From: Mycteria americana
Lineage: Eukaryota > Chordata > Aves > Ciconiiformes > Ciconiidae
Length of the DNA stretch: 64,000 nt
Assembly: GCF_035582795.1 (NCBI RefSeq)
Contig: NC_134396.1
Coordinates: 34,672,183-34,736,182 of the forward strand
Direction of reading: 5' to 3'
This document shows, piece by piece, positions 25,801 to 34,867 of the stretch. The notes beneath the pieces were generated by a model that was not told where the DNA came from, made no database searches, and saw only the letters and a list, made by a program, of their open reading frames with translations. Each line of letters begins with the position of its first letter. Positions within the stretch are counted from its first letter, which is position 1. A program made the translations under genes and the position numbers.

Positions 25801-28800
25801 TACAGGATTGTGTAAACTAGTGAATTTCTCAAAAGCAAATCAAAGAATAAAGCTTACATATACTTGTAATTTAATGGTGACAAATGTGTTTGTACAGCTG
25901 CAAGGCATCTTCCTTTAAATGTAGGCTTCTGATACTGCTAATGAGGAGATGTAGCTGCGGTGTTTGTCAATTTTTTTGTGAAGTCAGCTCATAACCATCA
26001 ACCATTGTGGACACCTACAGTGTGATAAATCAAGTTTAAACAAACTACAAACCCTCCAATTTTCTGTTTAAAAAATCTCGATAATTTAACTATTTTCTAA
26101 GCCTTTGCCCTTTGAAAATACAAACCAGCAATTTGAAGAAAAAGGTCAGTGCTGTCACCTTTAGAATTGTCTAAAATCTGTCCACAACAAAAATACTACA
26201 GAACAAAGGTTCCTAAAGTAGAGTTGCTTGCCAAAAAAACCTACGCCCTAGAAACTTTAAAATACATACATACATACATACGCGCACACACTATAAATGG
26301 AATTGTAAGAATTCTTGAAGTCTGTGGTACCTGTGACTGATCTTCAAAGCTAGGTTACAGGATTCCAGCTTACATGTCAAGTTGTGAATGTAGAACATTA
26401 TGGTCGCTTCTTTCTGTGCTGTGCTTCTGTATCTATAAAAGGGTTCTTAGAGATTTCCTCCACACCCCATGCCTGGAGGAAATTTTGTTACATCATGGCA
26501 GTTAGATACTGTTAAAACTCTTTGCAAATACTGTCTTTGAAATGTGGTTTTCATATACCTTTTGACCTCTGAGAGTCTGTCTTGTGTGTTCAGATGATAA
26601 AGATATGACTAGCTTTCTAGTTCCAGGGTTAGCTTGGTTGATGCTAGTCTAGGGATCTTAGGAGTTGGCTTCACTGGACAGTAGTGACAGACCCATAATC
26701 TTCACTCTGAGTGGTTGTCACTGGAGGGCTGTATCTAGAATATTTTAGAACCTGCATCTTTGAATCAAATGCAAAAGTCCCTCACATCCTCCAAGACCTG
26801 TGAAGACCTCTTTGTATTTGTAGAAGGACTATTTTTACTCTGCATTCTGTTGCACACTGGTCTTCTCAGTTGATTGCTTGTATGAAGTGCAGTAGTATGC
26901 TCTTGAATAAGCTTTTGATAGTAAACAAATTATTTCAGTACTATCTGGATCTTTGCTCCTCTGTAGAACTGATTGATAAGGTGTGTACAAAAAGCAGTGT
27001 CCTATGTTACATATATGTGCCTGTATACAAGGCGTATAGAGAAATGAAGAAGCTTTGTATACTGTTAATTCGTATTGGTTACCCTCTGAAAAACAGAGCA
27101 GCTTGATAACTTTAAGTTTTCACCTTTGGAACCAGAAGACTGTGTTAACGCATGCAAGAACAAAAGTTCCTATTTGTTCTTCCACTTCAGATGCTGTAAT
27201 TAAAGATGATAATGCTTTGCTATGATACAAGAAAAATGTGGTGATTGCTTATCAAATCCTGACTACTGTTCACTGAAACTGAGAGATTCACTACTTAGAA
27301 CTAAAAGTTTAAAATACAAGTGTAGGCATCTCATGAATAAGACTAGAATATATTTGTTAGATGTTTGGGTTTGTTTTTGTTGTTGTTAATTCAACACTAA
27401 GCTGCTTAACTCAAACAGCTTGGGATTGTGAAAAACTGACTTCTGCTGAAGAACTAAGTGAAACCAATTGGAAAGAGTACAGTTCTTAACAGTTTAGAAT
27501 TTTGTATTCCTACTGCTGTAATAAGGAATAAAATCCTAGATGAAGAATACATTCTGAAAATCTAGGTATGGCTACTAAGGATTTTTTTTAGAGCCTAATT
27601 TGAGCTTTTGATGAGGTAGATGTATTTAGTTAAAAATGAGGTTTGAAAAGGTGAAGGGGAAGAAGAGGAAGTAGAGAAGAACTTACATTCCTGATAGTAA
27701 TGTCATAGGCCCAAGAGACTTGTGCTATAATCTCGTGTTATCTGTTGCTGTATTGCAAATCTGTTAAGTGAATCACACTTATTTCCGCTTTCCTGTGTTA
27801 ATTTTTTGCGTCCTAGACTTACGTACTGGTAGACCTCTGTTATGTATTTTTGTAGAAGATATGTTATTGCTTGGAATGCCATGTGCTAGTTGTTAACTGG
27901 ACATGTTGAGCTTTTGTATAATATTGCATGTTGATCTGATATTTTGAGATAAATTTCACGATAGTTTATCTGTGTTATGATAGTTGGAGCTGGAAGAATG
28001 CATGGAAAAATTAAAGGAAGAGCAAAGAGCCAGAGTAAAGGCTGAGGAACGGATAATGGAGGTAATGATACTTAACTGTTAATCATCTTTACTTTTAAAG
28101 GACGCACCAATCAAACTATCCACTTGCTTAATTAGCAGTAATTATCAGTGACCTCTAATGTGGTAGCTTCCAGAGCTGCAGTTCAAAGTCACATGGATCA
28201 TTTACTAGCCTAAAGGCAATGATGAAATCTGCATTTAGTAATGTGTGTTTGTTCTCCTGATCCTATTCCAGAGCCTTGAACTCTGGGTCAAGCTACTCTT
28301 TCAATGTGTTTCATTCATTTGGTGTATTACTTATGATCTGGGGTATCCTGATGTTTGTTTTTCTTGAGAAAGTGATTAAATCTGTTTGCAATTTGCAGCA
28401 GATGGATAGTTCTTTGAGGTCTCCCACCTTCTTTATCATGACTTGTGCTGAAAAGCTGTTTGTTGCAAATGTTGGTTAATTTGGCTTATTCTGTCCCTTT
28501 GATTTTTAAGTTTTGTTTCTGCAGGCAATAAAAATGACAGATGGTTTCCTGCATAGCATGTTGGCTATAGCCATCAGTTGTTGCAGAGCAGTTTTGCATT
28601 ATGACAGAACCAAATGTAACAACTTGTCACAGTTAAATTGTGAGGTCTGTTTCCCCTCCGTCCATTGTTGCTGACCTAAAAAGATCCTTTTGCATCAATA
28701 AGCAGAATTTCTTGTAATAGAGTTGAGTGTAAGATAGTGTAAATGAATGGGTTTGGTTTTTAGATGTGATCTGGAGTGGAATGAAAGTGGTGGTACCCTT

Positions 28801-31800
28801 TGGAACTTGAGCAACAAGTGGTACCCCACAGTACAGGGAGCAAATATCCACAAAGGACTCTGCACTCTACAGGGTTCATTGTAGTCCTCTGATGTGGCCA
28901 TCCCCATCCTCCTGTAATGTGAAATGAACGAGTGGGCTCTGCTGGGTATCTGTTGTTTGAATACTTAAACGGCTTTTAGGCTGAATATCCACTGCAACAA
29001 ATCTTTCTCTGTCATGCTAGACTGCTTGGACCTAGCACCTTGTCTCGGGACAAGGGATAAACTAAGTAGCAGTAATCTCTAAAATTGTTCATTTTGATGC
29101 TAGTTTAACAGCTACAGTGCACTACGCAGATCTATAATTTTTTGTCCTTTCATAAAAGATGAAAGAAGGAAAGCCTGTGGTAGCAGTGGTACCATAGCTG
29201 TAATCTTAAATGAGTGTCTGAGTTAATGTTTCCCTCAAACACGAAACCCTGTATATCCTACAGTTATCATTCAACTTTCAGTTTGTCATTTATTTGATTA
29301 ATGTTCAATGTGAAGAGAAATCTGATCATCTTAAACTTTCAGTTTTGGGATGCACAGTGCAGGGGAGAGATACAGTAGTATGCATTCCCTTTGATACAGA
29401 GGGGTGAATATAAGGAGAGCATTGGCCTTCATTAAGGTTTTTTTATTAGTAAAATAAATTCTTTGGTGTTAGTGTGTCATATAATACATGAGAAATAACA
29501 TGATATGAAAGCTAATTTTTTTGCTTGCAACATTGCTCTGTAACATTCTGTACATACTGAAGACAGTGCTAATCCAGCAGTTTTGTGTGCCTGCAGCAAT
29601 TTCACTATGGTAGCAGAGAATTGTAGCTGTGGATAAACAAAAAACAAACCTGCACGGAGCTCAGTGTAAAGTGTCCTGAATATTTCTGGTACAGGAAGCT
29701 CTACATCAGTTATGTCAGTTACTTTGCGTATTTCTCTTTGTGATACTGCTCTATAGACTTGCAAAGGTGGGGTTGGGGTTTTTGTTTGTTTGGGTTTTTT
29801 TAAATGACAATGATAGAAATTACTTTACGTTTTTCTCTTTTTTTTTTTTTTTTTTTTTCCTTCCTCCCCCCCAAGCTGGAAATTGAAAATGCAAGATTAA
29901 GGAATCTAAATATCTCCCTATCTGAGGTTCTTCATGCACAGTCAGTAACCAACATGATTTTGGAAGATGAAGGTGTTCTAGGCAGCATTGAGAACTCTTT
30001 CCAAAAGTTTCATGCTTTTTTAGACCTCCTTAAAGATGCTGGGTAGGTTGTCACTTTACTTAAGTCTTACTGTTTCTGCTGAGATCTCTTTCCAAAATTA
30101 TCCTCGCAATGAAGTATGTTGCCTCCTCCCCTCAGATCTCTAGGACCGTACTCTCAAAGAGCAAAGGAAGAAAAATTAACTGTATGTACCTACTGTTCAG
30201 TCTTTTCTCAGTGGGAAAAACATGATCCAAGCACTGTCCAGCTGATTTCCTGTATCTGCCCTTGGGAAAGGCTTTCAAGAAGCCCATTCCAAAAGAGAAG
30301 CAAGCTTCTTTTAAAGCATATTTCCAAGTCTTTATTGAATCACCTGTGGCTCCCATAATACAAAAGGCTCAAAATGCACTTAAACTGGCTTCAGAAAGTA
30401 TCCTGTTGCCTTGGGCCCCCTTTTACTAATTGAAATATAGAAATCTAGATGGATGAATCTGGCCTCTGTACTTAAATTCTGGATTATTTATTATTACTTG
30501 AAATATTTTAGAGAGTATTAATTACAGTTTGTCTTAAGGCTCTACCACTGTACCTGCAGCTTCTCAGAGGATGGTTCATCCTTCCCATTTGTCAAAGAAT
30601 TTCAGCTTAAGTTCTCAAACCTGTTCTGTAAAGCTTATGTAGCTAGGCATGGCAATCTTATCCAGGAGAACGGAGGAATGATATGAAGATATATCCTAGT
30701 CTACTCTGCATGTTCAGAGAAGACCACAGAAGATTTTATTTGCCCTCCCTGCCTCCTGCTTCCATCCACCTCCAAGTTGTAATAATGTAACTTAATGTAA
30801 AGTTCACCCTGATGCTGTGTTCCAATTTTGTGCCAATCAATTGGTAGAGTTGCCATTACTTTAAGAATGAATTTCAAACTTTGGAGGAAGGAAAAAATGC
30901 TCTCTCACTACGTAAAAAATAAATTTTTCAGATAGGTCCTACATCTATTCATGATAATAGGGAGCTTCTCTGAAAGTTACAGAATCCCAATCACAAAGAG
31001 TGCTCTTCTCAATAAGCTTCTGTTTAATGCTGTGCTATCAATTGATGGCTGCAATGATGCTCACTTCTTATTGAGGCTTAAAACACACAAATGGTAAGTT
31101 TGGCCAACTTGTAAGCTGCCAGGTGAAACAACATGACTGTATTTGTGAAGCATGTAATTGGATCTGGCTGTTAGAGATTATGCTGGTTTGGGAGATGTGC
31201 ACCCATCTTCTGCTTGAATGACAGAGTTTTAATCTTTGTTCTGCCTGACAGGGAATCTGCTTGCTAGCATCCTGCTCTGAGATCAATGCTAACTGGTTGA
31301 ACTTCATTCTTAGCCTCATAACACTGAGTGAAGACTGATGGGTTTGAACCTGAAGGCTAATTTGTGCAAAGATAGGAAAATAGCTTTAGCTACTTGTTTT
31401 CATCTTTATTAGGCTATTTTGGGCTTCTCAGAAAATAATGGAAAAACTGTCTTCAAAGCTTCAAACAGATTGTTTCTTCTTCTGGTTTTGAATGTTTAGA
31501 TCTTTAACAGGGTAAGAATTTTTTCTGTCATTTTCTATTAAACTTTATTTTACAGACTTGGACAACTTGCTGTATTAGCTGGGATAGACCAGTCAGATTT
31601 TGGTCTTTTGGGGCATCCACAAATGAATTCTACTCTCACTAAGCCTGCTAATATGCTAAAGGAGAAGTCTTTTGAAGAAGAAAGACAAGAACATACCTGG
31701 AATAGCAAAGTAAGCCTATAGAGGGAATGCTAGTGGCAATGTACTTGATGCTATTTAATGTACTTTTCTGCTGCTATCCTCCTCTGACTGAAAGTAATGA

Positions 31801-33250
31801 TTACCAAATGATCCATGAAGTTGTTACTGCAATCTTTAGCTGTAGCTGTGTTTATACAGATCATAATAATTCAATGATTAATGTAAGCTTTTTAAGAAAC
31901 CATTTGGAACAGAAACCATAGTATTTTGTAAAGTTCTAAAGAAAGTGTTGGTGGTAATTATGTTGTTTCTTACTCTGAAAGATGAAGTTCCAATAGTGGT
32001 ATGCATCCATTAAAAATGGAAAATACCATGATTAGGTTTTTTAGAAACATTTAATAATAATGTATAGTGGTTTTAAAAAAACTTAGTCTGATAATAGAGG
32101 GTAGTACAATATGCCTATTGAAAAGCAGGAATTTTCTTAAGTTGTTGCAGTGTTATGTGTCCCATCCTGTTAAATTTTTATGTGGGCCATGCCATGAATT
32201 TCAGGCAACTACAAATTTGCAATATTAACAACATAAGGTTTTAGTTCCTACTTTGAAGTCAATAAATAGAAAACCACCTGGATTTTTCAAGGGAGGTACT
32301 AAAGTTCCCTTAAAAAAAAAAGACCAGGCTTAAGTTTTTAAGGCAATTAAAAATTAAGATACTGGCAGCCTACAACCTTGTCCAAGTTGGATAAAACTGC
32401 CATGCTAAGAATCATTCTGCATTCCAGTATGTTTCTTATACCCAATGTCTTCCCTGTTAACTGACACGTTTCTGTAGTATAAAGTTCAAGCTAGATGTGA
32501 AACTATAATATGCCTGCTCTGTGTCATTATCACCCTAGCAATCTTCTGAAACTTGCTTGCTTTGAAAGGTAATAAAGCTTGTGTGATTGCTATTATCTCT
32601 GAATCTTTTCTGTATTATGTAAAGACTTTATTTTGCTGTGCAGATTTTAGTATATGGCAGTTGCAATACAGCATTTTTTTTTTCTCTAGTTGCATCAGTA
32701 TCTTCATTGGAATCTCTTTTTTCAGAACAGAGCTGGGGACATCCAAGTTTCTCTTCCTGGTACTTTTCAATCCCAGATGGTTGTGAATAACTCCTTTCCT
32801 GCTCTTAGAGAAATACAAGAACTTCAGACCGCGGGGCAACAGTACCAGCCAGGCTCACAGAAGGAAAGTGAAGCTCAAACAATTAACCAAAATAAAGAGG
32901 ACAAGCCTCGAAATAATACTCCAACACTCTCTGAGAGGAGAGTCAAACAAAATGAACACACAAAAGGACATTACTCAGCAAGGCAATTGGTCACCAGCCT
33001 CCATTCATTTTCTGATTCCAGTGTACATATTAAAAGCAATGGTAGCAGAACAGCCAGTGGTACTTCTGGTGAAAAAAGCAAAAATTGTTCCTCAAAGAAA
33101 TACATACCTAGAGCAAATGAAATGGCAATTCCAAATGATGGAGCAAGAGGAGACCAAAGTAGACTGCAGACAGTAAACCACTCTGGAACTGATACTGTAG
33201 GATCTGGCTCTGAAATACCAGAAAGTATCCAAAGTGCTACCAGCATTTGA
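7566..33250 (+). CDS. CEP78: CEP78, centrosomal protein of 78 kDa (15 coding exons)
   Basis: The spliced product is 772 residues. Coding exons: 7566-7818, 8038-8213, 8848-8920, 9488-9591, 10366-10540, 11946-12059, 12331-12395, 18000-18108, 19588-19723, 20670-20715, 21897-22040, 27984-28061, 29876-30042, 31556-31709, 32726-33250. Every intron has GT/AG ends and every phase joins. The protein follows human CEP78 from its first residues (MIESVK against MIDSVK). Leucine-rich repeats span about residues 90-310, then a basic linker, then a coiled coil at about 460-520. The near-invariant [17 protein letters not shown] follows it. Known role of the family: centriole-wall protein that binds the VPRBP/DCAF1 E3 ligase complex and affects cilium formation; human loss causes cone-rod dystrophy with hearing loss. 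The C-terminal tail is longer than in the human protein (about 690 residues). No frameshift or internal stop was seen. Confidence 0.95.
10880..11865 (+). mobile_element. CR1 LINE fragment, internally deleted, 3' tail missing
   Basis: It lies in the CEP78 intron before the exon at 11946. Translation shows CR1 ORF2 reverse-transcriptase sequence ([20 protein letters not shown], then NYRPVSLT). It then jumps at about 11150 to the C-terminal part of the same ORF ([18 protein letters not shown], then [17 protein letters not shown]), so several hundred bases are missing in the middle. Frame changes follow. The usual CR1 3' end (CCAACC plus ATTCTATGAT octamers) is absent; recognisable sequence stops near 11865, about 80 bases before the next exon. 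Dead copy. Confidence 0.85.
13965..14044 (+). repeat. G/T-rich strand-asymmetric tract
   Basis: About 80 bases are almost only G and T on the + strand (GGTGTTGGTGGTGTG-type) and end in a run of about 20 T. The tract directly precedes the 5' edge of the CR1 copy at 14050. Confidence 0.8.
14050..15345 (+). mobile_element. CR1 LINE, 5'-truncated, 3' end intact
   Basis: This is the best-preserved CR1 in the window. A 301-codon frame (14327-15232) holds the central and C-terminal part of the reverse transcriptase. It includes SGVPQGS (14366-14386) and the catalytic FADDT motif (14459-14473), followed by the CR1-typical [18 protein letters not shown] and VPLYSAVVR stretches. The upstream part (14090-14290) is in another frame because of an indel near 14212, and the endonuclease region and 5' half are missing. 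The 3' end has the typical CCAACC and degenerate ATTCTGTGAT octamers. It cannot move on its own. Confidence 0.93.
16848..16915 (+). mobile_element. Older CR1-like 3' tail (tentative)
   Basis: The sequence around GGGCTAGATGAACTTTAGGC, followed by AACCTAGTATAG and CTCTTTTATG, resembles the 3' end of older CR1 families of reptiles and birds (GGGCTAGATGGACC...CCAGTATGGC...TCTTATG pattern, from general knowledge). It is strongly diverged, and coding sequence upstream is not recognisable. Confidence 0.5.
18000..20715 (+). other. CEP78: CEP78 linker exons and small introns
   Basis: Exons at 18000-18108, 19588-19723 and 20670-20715 encode the conserved basic linker ([13 protein letters not shown], then [20 protein letters not shown]) between the leucine-rich repeats and the coiled coil. 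The introns 18109-19587 and 19724-20669 carry no recognised repeat. A G/T-rich stretch lies at about 18820-18865. Confidence 0.85.
21240..21690 (+). mobile_element. Avian interspersed repeat, probably LTR-derived
   Basis: This GC-rich block stands out from the AT-rich intron. It begins with three imperfect tandem units of 46-50 bases that start near 21288, 21334 and 21384 (core CTGCTCTGGC...GGGCTGCAG). A pyrimidine-rich stretch, the phrase AAGATGGCACCATCTGAGCC and a CACAGGGCAGCCCCGGCCTC stretch follow. I recall this arrangement as a dispersed repeat of bird genomes, probably an LTR of an endogenous retrovirus-like element, but I cannot name the family. No coding part of a retrovirus is present. 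The edges are approximate. Confidence 0.45.
23741..23827 (+). repeat. Unidentified dispersed repeat, copy 1
   Basis: About 85 bases match 28579-28664 at roughly 80% by eye, including AACAACTTGTCA and TTTCCCCTCC. I recognise no protein and no known family. It is directly upstream of the CR1 at 23930. Confidence 0.7.
23930..24715 (+). mobile_element. CR1 LINE 3' fragment
   Basis: This is the C-terminal part of CR1 ORF2 in broken frames ([35 protein letters not shown], residues about 24140-24250), followed by the typical 3' end: AGGTCCCTTCCAACCTC and two degenerate octamers ending at 24715. It is 5'-truncated, and several indels break the frame. Confidence 0.92.
25331..25880 (+). other. CEP78: Candidate alternative terminal exon of CEP78
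   Basis: A good acceptor (TTCTTTCCTTCCACTAG, ending at 25330) is followed by a frame that continues the upstream CEP78 exon (phase 0). It runs for 21 codons, rich in acidic residues, and stops at 25394-25396. AATAAA at 25846-25851 with GT-rich sequence just downstream could end the transcript. Use of this exon would give a protein of about 486 residues lacking the coiled coil. This is inference from signals only; it could also be a decayed exon or chance. Confidence 0.3.
27984..30042 (+). other. CEP78: CEP78 coiled-coil exons
   Basis: Exon 27984-28061 (26 codons, [20 protein letters not shown]) and exon 29876-30042 (ending [12 protein letters not shown]) encode the predicted coiled coil and the most conserved C-terminal block of the family. 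The intron between them (28062-29875) has the second copy of the unidentified repeat and ends in a long T-run directly before the acceptor at 29875. Confidence 0.85.
28579..28664 (+). repeat. Unidentified dispersed repeat, copy 2
   Basis: This is the counterpart of 23741-23827 in the same orientation, 4.8 kb downstream. Similarity fades on both sides, so the full element is either short or truncated in at least one copy. Confidence 0.7.
32726..33250 (+). CDS. CEP78: CEP78 terminal coding exon
   Basis: The acceptor TTTTTTCAG ends at 32725 and the exon encodes residues 599-772. The tail is rich in Ser, Gln, Asn and Lys, has low complexity and no recognised domain; only its start resembles human CEP78 ([12 protein letters not shown] against a similar GDARIPLPLDSF stretch). 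It is clearly longer than the human tail. The stop TGA is at 33248-33250. Confidence 0.85.
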   Translation, partial: NRAGDIQVSLPGTFQSQMVVNNSFPALREIQELQTAGQQYQPGSQKESEAQTINQNKEDKPRNNTPTLSERRVKQNEHTKGHYSARQLVTSLHSFSDSSVHIKSNGSRTASGTSGEKSKNCSSKKYIPRANEMAIPNDGARGDQSRLQTVNHSGTDTVGSGSEIPESIQSATSI

Positions 33251-33600
33251 AATGGCTCTAAAATGTTTGAAATGTTTTAGAACTGTTCTTTACACTTGCA
33301 AGATTAAAAATAACTTTTGGATGCCTCAGTATAGTTTGTGAATTTTTTGTAAAGTAATGTAGACTTTGTAAACTTCTAAAGCATTGCATGCTGTTTAGTG
33401 TTCCTGTTTCATGTTTGCATCTCTTGTCACTAGATTTTTATTTTTGGAAACACATGATGCACTGGTAGAATGGTACCCTTCAGTTTGTGCTACATACAAA
33501 GGATTCCTGGTGTATGGATTTTATTGTGTATCACAGATCTTGTTATAAAGTGTAAACTGTTTTGAACTAATAAAATTAATTTGAGTACAAATTTTGCTTT
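33251..33600 (+). terminator. CEP78: CEP78 3' UTR and poly(A) signal
   Basis: This is a short AT-rich 3' UTR. AATAAA lies at 33569-33574, about 320 bases after the stop, and T-rich sequence follows. Cleavage is expected about 10-30 bases downstream of the signal. Confidence 0.75.
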
Positions 33601-33790
33601 TCATTTATTTCCAGTATATTGCAACGGAAGTGGAAAAAATGGTTTTAGGGCAAACATCAATTCATGTCTAACAGTGTGTGGGTGTGACATTCCCAAGGGT
33701 AGTGGAAGTTGCAGATTTGAAAATGAGCCCAGAAACATCTCTAAAAGAAATACTTAAATACAGCTGTTCGTTCTTATTGCTATGACTGCA

Positions 33791-33885
33791 GGATCATAGA
33801 ATACATGTTGGAAGGGACCTCTAGGGGATGTCTAGTTCAACTCAATTTGGTTGCTCTGAGGACCTAGAGCAATGTGAGAAGGTAA
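33791..33885 (-). mobile_element. CR1 3' tail, reverse orientation
   Basis: ATCATAGAAT followed by TTGGAAGGGACCTCTAGGGG and TCTAGTTCAACTC is the reverse complement of the standard avian CR1 3' end. Only the last hundred bases or so are present. Confidence 0.78.
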
Positions 33886-34844
33886 AACTAAAGAATATCT
33901 TTGCTTTAAAATTCCTGGGGTTTGCCCTGCTGCTTCTTGTTCCTGTCCTTTTGCAGAGGCAGCTGATTTGCAGCTTCTGAGCTATGGCACAGAGTAACAG
34001 ATTTTGATTAGCCTAATGTGGCACAGAAAATCATATTGTTTTGCACCAGGAATAAGAAGATGATGCACTTCAGTATGGCCCTGAAAAATAAAGCAGTATC
34101 TTTCTTTATATTTGTATACTTGCCTGAGTGCTATGAGAAGGCAATTGGTCAAGAGCCTAATATAATAATTGTATAATTATTTTCCTTCATTAACTACTGT
34201 TTTGTATATAAATGGGAGTTCTGTAAAACTAAACTTATTAGCAAGGGTTGTAGAGATGAGGAAGATATTAAACAGTTAAAAACACTTTTCCTAAAATTTT
34301 CATAAGCATCATAAAATTTGCATTTGGAAGAATGAAACAACCTAAACTTTTAATTTAGGGTTTAAGCCTAGGTCATTTGGTTCAACAATGAGAGTGAATT
34401 TTGCTTTTGAATGAAACCGTCTATTTTATTTCTGTAAAATAACTTCTATGACTCTTCTCACATGCCATATGCTTGTGTCAGTCCTGATTTAAAAAATTTC
34501 TGAAATTGCAGTAGTGAACTCTGGGAGATTGGATAGTAGAATCTGACATACAATGCTTATCTTTACAAGAAGTTCAAATGTTGAAAACTCATCACATTGT
34601 GCAGTGTTCATGAAAAGCTGCCTTTTAAAAAACAGATCAAATTTAAATATTTTGCCTTTATTTCACTATTTACAGTGTTAGCTGAGATTTTTGAATGATC
34701 ATAATATTTTTACCTGCTTGATACGGACTTTTTTCTTCTTGGCAATGTGTATTCCATTTGCAGAGCGAAGGGGACAGAGGGTGATGGAGCAAAAGAAGAT
34801 ATTTTTCACATACAGGAATTAGGCAAGATTATTTGGGCTGAACT

Positions 34845-34867
34845 GGGGGGGGGAGGGAGGGGGGAGG
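34845..34867 (+). repeat. G-run with G-quadruplex pattern
   Basis: A 23-base stretch is all G except for single A spacers, giving four or more G-tracts of at least three. It is in intergenic DNA, 1.3 kb after the CEP78 poly(A) signal. Confidence 0.85.

Larger units (their letters stand above)
22041..27983 (+). other. CEP78: CEP78 largest intron
   Basis: This 5.9-kb intron holds a small hairpin (arms 22562-22569 and 22575-22582), one copy of an unidentified repeat (23741-23827), a CR1 (23930-24715) and a candidate alternative terminal exon (25331-25396 coding, signal at 25846). It also holds a short ATAC run near 26262-26281. The rest is AT-rich with nothing recognised. Confidence 0.8.

Noticed and set aside
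26262-26281. Short ATAC tetranucleotide run
   Set aside because: Only about five units; too short to be notable.
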